Translations under genes and position numbers: made by a program
DNA from: Rubrivivax sp.
GTDB lineage: Bacteria; Pseudomonadota; Gammaproteobacteria; Burkholderiales; Burkholderiaceae_C
Assembly: GCA_020851615.1 (NCBI GenBank)
Contig: JADZCL010000010.1
Span: 1 to 9,973 of the forward strand
Reading direction: 5' to 3'
Length of the DNA: 9,973 nt
The notes under the pieces: generated by a model
Databases searched by the model: none
What the model was told of the DNA's origin: nothing
Seen by the model: the letters and a program-made list of their open reading frames with translations, nothing else
Shown here: piece by piece, positions 1-7,145 of the stretch
How the letters are laid out: each line of letters opens with the position of its first letter
How positions within the stretch are numbered: the first letter of the stretch is position 1

Positions 1-1482
1 GATCGCCGGCAGCGCCCGCAGTGTCGTCGTGAGCACGAAGCAGCGGCCCTGCAACGCGCTGGCGCAGCGGGCGGCAACGGTCCCGACCGCCTGCGCATGC
101 GCAGCCTCGCCCGGGCGCGGCATGTCCGGCGGCACCCACACCCGCGCATGCGCCGTGTAGTCGAATGGGCTCTGCACGCGCAGCGTGCGCGCATCCTCGA
201 GTGCCGCACGGCGTGTGAACCAGCTGAGCGCATCGTCGTCGCCCAGGGTGGCCGAGGTGAAGATCCAGCTCCGCGCGGCCCGGCTCCGCTCGCCCTGCAG
301 CATCTCGCGGATGTCCAGCGGCGACTCGACCAGCCGCACCTGCTGCGCCGAGAGGTCGATCCAGCGCACGCGTTCGGCCGGCACAGCCTGCTGGAAGAGC
401 TGCACGCCGGCCCCGAGTTCCTGCACGCGCTCGTGCAGGCGCACGAAATCGGGACCCGCCTCCAGATGCACTGCCAGGCAATGGCCAACCTGTTGCAGCG
501 CAGCGGCCAGCGCCCCTTGCGCGTCCGCGACTTCGGAGCGCGGCGCACACTCCTCCCAGCGCAGCCGACGCGACCCGCCCAGTCCGCGCAAATCGCCGGC
601 CAGCGCCAGACGCAGCTCGCGCGCGCCGCGCTCGACCGCTGCGCCCAGTTCGTGCCAGGGGGCAAGGCCCCGCGCCTGGCTGTTGCCAACGGCCAGCAGG
701 TCCCGCGCGAAGTCCAGGAGCTGCGCCGTTCCCAGCGTTCGCCCGAGGAACTGCACGCCCACGTCGATCAGCTGGTGCGCTTCGTCGAAGACGGCCGCAT
801 CGACTGTGGGCAGCAACTCGGCGACCCCGCTGTCGCGCAACGCCAGATCGGCGAAGAAGAGGTGATGGTTGATCACCACCAGCTCTGCGGCCATGGCCTC
901 ACGGCGCGCCTGCACGACATGGCATTGCCGGTACTGCGGACATTCAGTGCCCAGGCAGTTGTCGCGCGTGCTGGTGACAAGCGGGATCACGGGCGAGCGC
1001 TCGTCCAGCCCCTCGACCTCGGCCAGGTCGCCGCTGCGCGTAGCCTGCGCCCAGGCCTGCACGCGGGCGAGTGCGCGGACCGCGTAGCGATCGGGCAGCT
1101 GCGCCGCAACGCGCGCCTGGTCCAGCCGATGGCGGCACAGATAGCTCGAACGCCCCTTCAGCAGCGCGATGTGCAGCGGCAGGCCAAGCGTGCGCAACAG
1201 ACGCGGCAGGTCACGCAGGTAGAGCTGATCCTGCAGGCTCTTGGTCGCCGTGCTGACCAGCGCCCGCCCACCAGCCAGCAGCAGCGGCACGAGGTAGGCG
1301 AAGGTCTTGCCGACACCGGTGCCGGCTTCGGCCACCAGCACCTGCCGCTCCTGCAGCGCGCGGCAGACCGCCTGCGCCAGCGCCAGTTGCTGCGGCCGCA
1401 CGCGATAGGCCGGATCGGCCCGCGCCAGCGGGCCGTCGGCAGCAAAGGCTTCCTGCGTGCGCGCCCAGAGGCTGTCGCTCAC
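1..1482 (-). CDS. DinG/YoaA-type Fe-S ATP-dependent DNA helicase, C-terminus cut off by window edge
   Basis: This is an XPD-like superfamily 2 helicase (COG1199), a family that unwinds DNA 5'-to-3' in repair and replication-conflict resolution. The frame is open from a GTG at 1482 to the window edge, giving 494 residues. Visible motifs are Walker A AEAGTGVGKT (residues 51-60), motif Ia STATKSLQDQ (77-86), the four cysteines expected to hold a 4Fe-4S cluster (C116, C176, C181, C187, the last three as C-x4-C-x5-C), the Walker B DEAH box (233-236), and FTSATLG (408-414). The last visible residues (FVLTTTLRALPAI) belong to the second RecA domain. E. coli YoaA has about 636 residues, so roughly 140 with the final helicase motifs lie outside. 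The GTG is the only start codon between an in-frame stop at 1584-1582 and the conserved region, and it sits 7 bases after the upstream small gene, suggesting co-transcription. The length resembles YoaA more than DinG, but without the C-terminus I do not assign a symbol. Confidence 0.93.
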   Translation of the reverse strand, partial: MSDSLWARTQEAFAADGPLARADPAYRVRPQQLALAQAVCRALQERQVLVAEAGTGVGKTFAYLVPLLLAGGRALVSTATKSLQDQLYLRDLPRLLRTLGLPLHIALLKGRSSYLCRHRLDQARVAAQLPDRYAVRALARVQAWAQATRSGDLAEVEGLDERSPVIPLVTSTRDNCLGTECPQYRQCHVVQARREAMAAELVVINHHLFFADLALRDSGVAELLPTVDAAVFDEAHQLIDVGVQFLGRTLGTAQLLDFARDLLAVGNSQARGLAPWHELGAAVERGARELRLALAGDLRGLGGSRRLRWEECAPRSEVADAQGALAAALQQVGHCLAVHLEAGPDFVRLHERVQELGAGVQLFQQAVPAERVRWIDLSAQQVRLVESPLDIREMLQGERSRAARSWIFTSATLGDDDALSWFTRRAALEDARTLRVQSPFDYTAHARVWVPPDMPRPGEAAHAQAVGTVAARCASALQGRCFVLTTTLRALPAI

Positions 1483-1489
1483 ACCCGCT

Positions 1490-1711
1490 TCAGGCCGGCT
1501 CGTCGGGCAGCGGTGCGCCCTGCGCGGGCTGGCCGGCTTCCAGGCGCGCGATCTCGTCGCGCAGCACCAGGCGGCGCTTCTTCAGGCGGCGCAGCGCAAG
1601 CTCATCGACCGCCGGGTCGGCAATGCTGTGATCGATGAGGTTGTTCAGGTCGGCGTGCTCGATGCGCAACTCGATCAGGCGACGCTGAGGGGAATGGAGG
1701 TTGTCGGTCAT
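1490..1711 (-). CDS. YdcH family (DUF465) small coiled-coil protein
   Basis: A 73-residue protein from an ATG at 1711. The core, with an EHADLNNLID segment, an LRRLKKRRLVLRDEIARLE helix and a polar tail, fits the DUF465/YdcH family: small soluble helical-hairpin proteins, usually 60-80 residues, of unknown biochemical role. Residues about 8-58 are predicted helical and charged. The tail after residue 59 is rich in Pro, Ala and Gln and is probably disordered. There is no signal peptide or membrane segment. The gene is the first of a probable two-gene unit with the Fe-S helicase, whose GTG lies 7 bases after this stop codon. The upstream spacer to the divergent phosphatase gene is only 44 bases and shows no clear Shine-Dalgarno sequence before this ATG. 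The family call is fairly sure. Any functional link to the helicase is inference from position alone. Confidence 0.85.
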   Translation of the reverse strand: MTDNLHSPQRRLIELRIEHADLNNLIDHSIADPAVDELALRRLKKRRLVLRDEIARLEAGQPAQGAPLPDEPA

Positions 1712-1740
1712 TGCTGCATGCTGGGATGCCTGTGGGTGAG

Positions 1741-1748
1741 TTTATATT
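1741..1748. promoter_or_regulatory. AT-rich island in the divergent spacer, candidate -10 elements
   Basis: TTTATATT is the only AT-rich stretch I noticed between the divergent phosphatase and YdcH-family genes. Read on the minus strand it gives TATAAA (1746-1741), about 30 bases before the YdcH start, with TGGACA (1772-1767) upstream as a possible -35 at a long spacing of 20 bases. Read on the plus strand it gives TATATT (1743-1748), which would place a transcription start at or next to the phosphatase ATG at 1756, with no convincing -35. Both readings come from motif matching by eye only. Confidence 0.3.
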
Positions 1749-1755
1749 CGCCGCC

Positions 1756-2541
1756 ATGAGTCCGAATGTCCAGACCGCGCCAGCCGTCCTGTCCTTTCGC
1801 CTGACTGCTGCCACCGGCCTGCACAAGGGCGACCGCGCCTACCAGCAGGATCAGGTCGAGGTCATCACCCACGCGCGCGTCAAGGGCTGCGCGCTGGCCA
1901 TTGTCGCTGACGGCATGGGCGGCAAGAGTGGCGGCCGCAAGGCCGCCGACCAGGTGCTGCTGACGGCGCGCCAGGTCTTCGAGCGCTACGTGCCGGCGCA
2001 GGACGATGCAGCCGAGTTGCTGCGGCAACTGGTGATGGAAGCGCACCTGATGATCAAGCTCACGGCAATCACCGCCGAAGAAGAGCCGCACAGCACCATC
2101 GCCGCGTTTCTCGTCAACCCCGAGCTCGACGCCTGGGTCGTGCATGCGGGGGATTCACGCGTCTACCACTTCCGCGGTGCCGACATGCTGCGCCGCACCT
2201 CCGATCATTCATTCGTGCAGCGTCTGGTCGACGAAGGCAAGCTGACCGAGGAAGCCGCCAACACGCACCCGCAATCGAACCTGCTCACCGGCTGCCTGGG
2301 CACGCAGGCCGATCCGCCGGTGACCCTGTGGAGCATCGACCGCCTGGCCTTCGGCGACACGCTGCTGGCCTGCAGCGATGGCCTGTGGCATTACTTCACC
2401 CCCAAGGAAATGGGTGCGATCGTCCATGCGCTGCCGCCGCGCGAGGCCGGTGAGATGCTGATCTCCAAGGCGCGCCAGCGGGCCCGCGGCGGGGGGGACA
2501 ACCTGTCGGTTGCGTTGCTGCGCGTGGACCCGCTGAAATAG
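1756..2541 (+). CDS. PP2C-type serine/threonine protein phosphatase
   Basis: This is a PPM/PP2C family metal-dependent phosphatase of 261 residues, about the size of a bare bacterial catalytic domain (PrpC/Stp type). It should remove phosphate from Ser/Thr of target proteins in the cytoplasm. Family motifs appear in order: GDRAYQQDQ with D32, VADGMGGKSGG with D52, the HAGDSRVYHF core (130-139), TSDHSFVQRL (148-157), CSDGLW with D208, and GGGDNLSV with D248 and N249. The metal-binding aspartates are therefore all present. No sensor domain, transmembrane segment or partner kinase is visible, so the substrate is unknown. I chose the ATG at 1756 because family similarity begins soon after it. Upstream in-frame starts exist (TTG 1711, ATG 1726, GTG 1732) but encode an unconvincing extension. 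No Shine-Dalgarno sequence lies at normal distance from 1756. The gene stands alone on its strand, diverging from the YdcH-family gene and converging on the exported-protein gene. Confidence 0.93.
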   Translation: MSPNVQTAPAVLSFRLTAATGLHKGDRAYQQDQVEVITHARVKGCALAIVADGMGGKSGGRKAADQVLLTARQVFERYVPAQDDAAELLRQLVMEAHLMIKLTAITAEEEPHSTIAAFLVNPELDAWVVHAGDSRVYHFRGADMLRRTSDHSFVQRLVDEGKLTEEAANTHPQSNLLTGCLGTQADPPVTLWSIDRLAFGDTLLACSDGLWHYFTPKEMGAIVHALPPREAGEMLISKARQRARGGGDNLSVALLRVDPLK

Positions 2542-2542
2542 C

Positions 2543-2577
2543 CGCCCGACAGCGGCGCAGCGGATATCAGTCGGGCG
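2543..2577. terminator. hairpin between convergent genes, possible bidirectional terminator
   Basis: CGCCCGAC (2543-2550) is perfectly complementary to GTCGGGCG (2570-2577), forming an 8-bp GC-rich stem with a 19-base loop. It spans the gap between the phosphatase stop (2541) and the stop of the converging exported-protein gene (2567), whose last codons form part of the hairpin. Neither side has a U-tract, so if it stops transcription it probably does so weakly or with Rho. Confidence 0.35.
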
Positions 2578-3175
2578 CCGAGGCCTGCGCTCGGGGCGGC
2601 AACGGCTGTACGGGTCGGCCTTTTCTGGCCTGTTCCTCGAGCCGCCCCTGGATGCGCTGCTGCTCAGCGCGGATGCGGTCCTGGCGCCGCCTGGCGGCCG
2701 CAGCGCGTTCGGCCGCGCGCTCAGCAGCACGTGCAGACCCCGTTGCTGCAGGCGCGGCCTGTGGCGACCTGATGCGCGCCGTCCCGCCTGAGGCAGCAGC
2801 AGATGCCGAAACCGCAGGCACCGCCTGCTCCGGCGCCGACGCCTGCGCACGGCGCTCGCGCTCGGCCTGGCGCTTCGCCATGGCGGCCGCACGACGCGCC
2901 GCCCGCTGCTGCCGGGCCTCGTCTTCGAGGGCATGGCGCTGGGCTGCGATCGCCGCCAGCGCCTGCCGCTTCTCCCGCTGCACCGCATGCAGGCAGTCAT
3001 TGACCGCAAAGCGCTGCCTGCAGGCTGCGGCCTCACGGTCAAAACGCGCCAGGGCCGCTGCCTGATCACTGGCCAGCCGCGCGCGTTGGGCCGCCGCGTC
3101 GGTCTCGGCGTGCGTCGGCGCGACAGCGATCGCAGCACCGAGCAGGAGCCCCGCCAAGACCACCGCCGCCTGCAT
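2567..3175 (-). CDS. hypothetical exported Ala/Arg-rich protein with a C-x8-C pair
   Basis: I do not recognise this 202-residue protein as a named family. It begins with a hydrophobic stretch (residues about 2-19) followed by APTHA and then ETDAA, which reads as a signal peptide cleaved after A23, although the usual N-terminal positive charge is missing. The mature part starts with a charged helical segment carrying two cysteines, C52 and C61 (ACRQRFAVNDCL), which could form a disulphide in the periplasm. It continues as a long Arg/Gln/Glu/Ala-rich helix, then an Ala/Ser/Pro-rich low-complexity segment (about 112-145), a second charged helix, and a proline-rich tail. I chose the ATG at 3175. 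A GTG at 3184 would add three residues, and an in-frame stop at 3199-3197 rules out anything longer. Neither start has a good ribosome binding site. It follows zapE closely and is probably co-transcribed. Coding potential is supported by the signal peptide and the helix design. Function is unknown. Confidence 0.72.
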   Translation of the reverse strand: MQAAVVLAGLLLGAAIAVAPTHAETDAAAQRARLASDQAAALARFDREAAACRQRFAVNDCLHAVQREKRQALAAIAAQRHALEDEARQQRAARRAAAMAKRQAERERRAQASAPEQAVPAVSASAAASGGTARIRSPQAAPAATGSARAAERAAERAAAARRRQDRIRAEQQRIQGRLEEQARKGRPVQPLPPRAQASAPD

Positions 3176-3191
3176 GCCGCACACGCCCGGG

Positions 3192-4304
3192 TCAGGTCAG
3201 CGAGGTATCGACCTCGCGCCGCGCCAGCGCCAGGTATTCGGTCGACTCCATCTCCGCCAGGCGTGAGACCGTCCGCGGGAACTCATGCACCAGCGGCCCT
3301 TCCGTGTAGAGCTGCTCCGGGGGCACCGCCGCGGAGAGGACGAGCTTCACGCGCCGGTCGTAGAGCACATCGACCAGCCAGGTGAAGCGCCGCGCCTCGC
3401 TGGCCAGTCGCGGCGACATCTCGGGCACGTCGGACAGCAGCACCGTATGAAAGCGCGAGGCGATCTCGAGGTAGTCGTTCTGCGAACGCGGCCCGCCGCA
3501 CAGCGTGCGGAAGTCGAACCACACCACACCGCCGGCGCGCCGCCGCGCACGCAGTTCGCGGTGCTCGATGCGCAGCAGCGGATCCTCGTCGCGCGCCTCG
3601 GCCAGCTGCTCGAAGGCCTGCGTCATCAGCGCATCCACCGCCGGGCCCAGGGGGCAGTGATACATCTTCATCTGCTCGAGCGAGCGGCGCCGGTAGTCGT
3701 GCCCCGCATCGACGTTGACGACTTCGAGATGCGTCTTGAGCAACTCGATCGCCGGCAGGATGCGGTCGCGATGCAGGCCGTTGGGGTAGAGGTCGTCGGG
3801 GTGGAAGTTGCTCGTCGTGACGATGCTCACGCGGTTGTCGACCAGGGCCTGCAGCAGCCGGTGCAGGATCATCGCGTCGGTGACGTCGGCCACGTGGAAC
3901 TCGTCGAAGCAGATCAGCCTGAAGCGGCGCGCGATGCGTCGGCCGAGTTCGTCCAGCGGGTTCACCGTGCCCTTGAGCTCCTGCAACTGCAGGTGCACCT
4001 CGCGCATGAACTCGTGGAAGTGCAACCGCGTCTTGCGGGTCAGCGGCACGGCCTGGAAGAAGCAGTCCATCAGGAAGCTCTTGCCTCGCCCGACCCCGCC
4101 CCACATGTAGACCCCGCGCGGGATCGGCGGGCGGCGGATCAGCTTGGTCAGCGCGTTGTTGCGCCGTGCCTTGTAGTCGGCCCACTCGTTCTCGCAGCGC
4201 TCGAGCGCAGCGACCGCGCGCAGTTGTGCGGGGTCGGAAACGTAGCCGCGCTCGGCCAGGGTCTGTTCGTAGAGCTGTCGAACCGGCATGGGAGGGCGAA
4301 TCAT
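3192..4304 (-). CDS. zapE: cell division protein ZapE (AFG1-like P-loop ATPase)
   Basis: An AFG1-family ATPase of 370 residues, close to E. coli ZapE (about 375). In E. coli ZapE associates with the division ring and affects FtsZ polymers in an ATP-dependent way; mitochondrial AFG1 handles damaged respiratory-chain subunits. Visible motifs are Walker A GGVGRGKS (69-76) after the family's GVYMWG strand, the HFHEFM segment (95-100), Walker B LICFDEFHV with D134 and E135, and the sensor-like TTSNFHPDDLY (from 163). The C-terminal half contains WFDF and FTWLVDVLYD segments and runs to a normal end. The start is uncertain: the ATG at 4304 directly follows the U-tract of a terminator hairpin, and a second in-frame ATG at 4289 (MPVRQLYEQ) would shorten it by five residues. 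Neither has a clear Shine-Dalgarno sequence. It lies 56 bases after lpdA, a common betaproteobacterial order, and 7 bases separate its stop from the GTG candidate of the next gene. Confidence 0.95.
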   Translation of the reverse strand: MIRPPMPVRQLYEQTLAERGYVSDPAQLRAVAALERCENEWADYKARRNNALTKLIRRPPIPRGVYMWGGVGRGKSFLMDCFFQAVPLTRKTRLHFHEFMREVHLQLQELKGTVNPLDELGRRIARRFRLICFDEFHVADVTDAMILHRLLQALVDNRVSIVTTSNFHPDDLYPNGLHRDRILPAIELLKTHLEVVNVDAGHDYRRRSLEQMKMYHCPLGPAVDALMTQAFEQLAEARDEDPLLRIEHRELRARRRAGGVVWFDFRTLCGGPRSQNDYLEIASRFHTVLLSDVPEMSPRLASEARRFTWLVDVLYDRRVKLVLSAAVPPEQLYTEGPLVHEFPRTVSRLAEMESTEYLALARREVDTSLT

Positions 4305-4340
4305 AAAAGCGCGACGGCCAGGGCGTGCCTGGCCGTCGTG
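4305..4340 (-). terminator. Rho-independent terminator after lpdA
   Basis: On the minus strand a stem of 11 perfect Watson-Crick pairs (CGACGGCCAGG at 4338-4328 with CCTGGCCGTCG at 4322-4312), extended by a G-U and a C-G pair, encloses a 5-base loop. After the stem come two bases and then UUUU (4308-4305). This is a standard intrinsic terminator shape with a short U-tract. It lies 20 bases after the lpdA stop and would end the sucA-sucB-lpdA transcript. The plus strand has no T-run after the stem, so it is directional. The U-tract touches the first possible zapE ATG. Confidence 0.75.
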
Positions 4341-4360
4341 CCTGGCAGGCGCAGCCGCGT

Positions 4361-5791
4361 TCAGAAATTCAGCGTGCGCTTGTCGACGGCCAGCGCCGCC
4401 TCCTTCATCGCCTCGGAGAGTGAGGGATGCGCATGGCAGATGCGTGCGATGTCCTCGGCGCTGGCGTGAAAGGCCATCGCCACCGCGGCCTCGGCGATCA
4501 GCTCGCTGGCCAAGGGGCCCACGATGTGCACACCCAGGATCTCGTCGCTCACCGCATCGGCGAGGAACTTGACCATGCCGGTCGTGTCGCCCAGCGCCCG
4601 CGCGCGGCCATTGGCCATGAAGGGGAAGCTTCCCGCCCTGTACGCGCGACCCTCTTCCTGCAGCGCCTGCTCGGACTTGCCGACCCAGGCGATCTCGGGG
4701 CTCGTGTAGACGACAAAGGGCACGAGATTGAAGTCGACATGGCCATGCTGGCCAGCGATGCGCTCGGCCACCGCAACGCCCTCCTCCTCAGCCTTGTGCG
4801 CGAGCATGGGCCCGCGCACGACGTCGCCGACCGCCCAGACGCCGGGCAGCCCGGTACGGCACTCGTTGTCGACCACGATGAAGCCGCGCTCGTCGATGGC
4901 AAGCCCGACTGCGGCGCCGTTCAGGCCAGCCGTGTTCGGCACGCGCCCGATGCTGACGATCAGCTTGTCGACCTCGAGCGTCTGTGCAGCGCCCTTGGCG
5001 TCGGTGTAGGCCACCGAGACAGCCTTCCTGCCAACCTTGATCTCGCCGACCTTCACGCCCAGCTCGATCTGCAGGCCCTGGCGCGTCAGCGCCTTGTGGG
5101 CCTCCTTGGCGATCTGCGCGTCGGCAGCGGGCAGGAAGGAGGGTAGCGCCTCCAGCACCTTCACCTCGGCGCCCACGCGGCGCCAGACCGAACCCATCTC
5201 GAGGCCGATCACACCGGAGCCGATCACGCCCAGCCGCTTGGGCACGCTGCCGATGCGCAACGCGCCGTCGTTGCTCAGCACCTTGTCCTCATCGAACGGC
5301 AAGCCCGGCAGCGCGCGTGCACTGGAGCCCGTGGCGATGATGATCTGCCGGCCGAAGAGCGCGTGCGCCTCCTTGCCTTGGACGGCGATCTCGTAGCCGC
5401 CGTTGCCGGCCTTCACGAATGAACCGCGACCATGAAAGAAGCTGATCTTGTTCTTCTTGAACAGGTAGAGGATGCCCTCGTTGGTCTGCTTGACGATCTG
5501 GTCCTTGCGGGCGACCATCTTCGCGACATCGATGCGCAAGTCCTTCAGCCCGATACCGTGCGCGTCGAAGTGCCTGGCGGCATGCTCGTAGTACTCGCTG
5601 GACTGCAGCAGGGCCTTGCTCGGGATGCAGCCCACATTCGTGCAGGTCCCCCCGGGTGCAGCGCCCCCGCTGGCGTTCTGCCAGTCGTCGATGCAGGCAA
5701 CAGTCATGCCCAGTTGTGCGGCGCGGATGGCGGCGACATAGCCGCCGGGCCCCGCACCGATGACGACGACGTCGAAGGTCGTGGTGCTCAT
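4361..5791 (-). CDS. lpdA: dihydrolipoyl dehydrogenase, E3 of the 2-oxoglutarate dehydrogenase complex
   Basis: This FAD-dependent flavoprotein (476 residues, normal family length) reoxidises dihydrolipoyl groups on E2 and reduces NAD+ to NADH. It shows the FAD-binding VVIGAGPGGYVAA (9-21), the redox-active disulphide in GGTCTNVGCIPSK with C50 and C55, the ATGS segment (153-156), the NAD-binding GVIGSGVIGLEMGS (GxGxxG at 191-196), the AVGDVV segment of the second FAD contact, and the C-terminal dimerisation domain ending with the catalytic H455-x4-E460 pair (HPSLSEAMKE). A short Gly/Ala-rich insertion (ASGGAAPGG) precedes the redox motif, as is common in betaproteobacterial E3 proteins of this complex. 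The start is well supported by a GAGGAT ribosome binding site six bases upstream that overlaps the sucB stop codon, which implies translational coupling. Its place after sucA and sucB ties it to this complex, though the same E3 could also serve others. Confidence 0.97.
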   Translation of the reverse strand: MSTTTFDVVVIGAGPGGYVAAIRAAQLGMTVACIDDWQNASGGAAPGGTCTNVGCIPSKALLQSSEYYEHAARHFDAHGIGLKDLRIDVAKMVARKDQIVKQTNEGILYLFKKNKISFFHGRGSFVKAGNGGYEIAVQGKEAHALFGRQIIIATGSSARALPGLPFDEDKVLSNDGALRIGSVPKRLGVIGSGVIGLEMGSVWRRVGAEVKVLEALPSFLPAADAQIAKEAHKALTRQGLQIELGVKVGEIKVGRKAVSVAYTDAKGAAQTLEVDKLIVSIGRVPNTAGLNGAAVGLAIDERGFIVVDNECRTGLPGVWAVGDVVRGPMLAHKAEEEGVAVAERIAGQHGHVDFNLVPFVVYTSPEIAWVGKSEQALQEEGRAYRAGSFPFMANGRARALGDTTGMVKFLADAVSDEILGVHIVGPLASELIAEAAVAMAFHASAEDIARICHAHPSLSEAMKEAALAVDKRTLNF

Positions 5792-5797
5792 CGGGGC

Positions 5798-5801
5798 ATC
5801 C

Positions 5802-5803
<2 letters not shown>
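5798..5803 (-). promoter_or_regulatory. lpdA ribosome binding site overlapping the sucB stop codon
   Basis: On the minus strand the sucB stop TGA (5804-5802) runs directly into GAGGAT (5803-5798), followed by a six-base gap and the lpdA ATG (5791). The shared bases suggest that ribosomes finishing sucB help initiate lpdA, which would keep E2 and E3 synthesis linked. Confidence 0.7.
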
Positions 5804-7070
<1,267 letters not shown>

Positions 7071-7096
7071 GATGAATCTCGGTTGTACGACCCGCC

Positions 7097-7137
7097 GCAC
7101 GCGCGCCGCAGCAGAGCAACGGCGGCACGGCGCGTGC
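7097..7137 (-). repeat. interrupted hairpin in the sucA-sucB spacer
   Basis: GCACGCGC (7097-7104) pairs with GCGCGTGC (7130-7137). Inside it GCCGC (7105-7109) pairs with GCGGC (7122-7126), leaving a three-base bulge (7127-7129) and a 12-base loop. On the sense (minus) strand no U-tract follows, so it is not an intrinsic terminator. It could act in mRNA processing or stability within the operon, or it may simply reflect high GC content. Confidence 0.4.
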
Positions 7138-7145
7138 AGGCGTGA

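Noticed and set aside
97..1638. Long open frame on the plus strand opposite the helicase (about 513 codons)
   Set aside because: It shares codon boundaries with the helicase gene and lacks stops only because of high GC content. Its translation is low-complexity Arg/Ala/Gln with no motif, while the minus strand shows the full helicase motif set.
1708..2145. Minus-strand open frame of 145 codons overlapping the YdcH-family start by four bases
   Set aside because: It lies antisense to the PP2C phosphatase, whose catalytic motifs are intact. The ATGA-type overlap with the next gene is tempting but the product has no recognisable features.
2209..3138. Minus-strand open frame of about 309 codons spanning the phosphatase 3' end and the exported-protein gene
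   Set aside because: It is Arg/Pro-rich and in conflict with two better-supported genes. It also crosses the convergent hairpin.
3285..4469. Plus-strand open frame opposite zapE (about 394 codons)
   Set aside because: It is an antisense shadow. ZapE on the minus strand has complete Walker A and B and normal length, and the plus-strand product shows no family features.
7071..7100. Extended sucB start at 7100
   Set aside because: The extra ten residues match nothing in E2 proteins, and the lipoyl domain begins naturally at the ATG at 7070.
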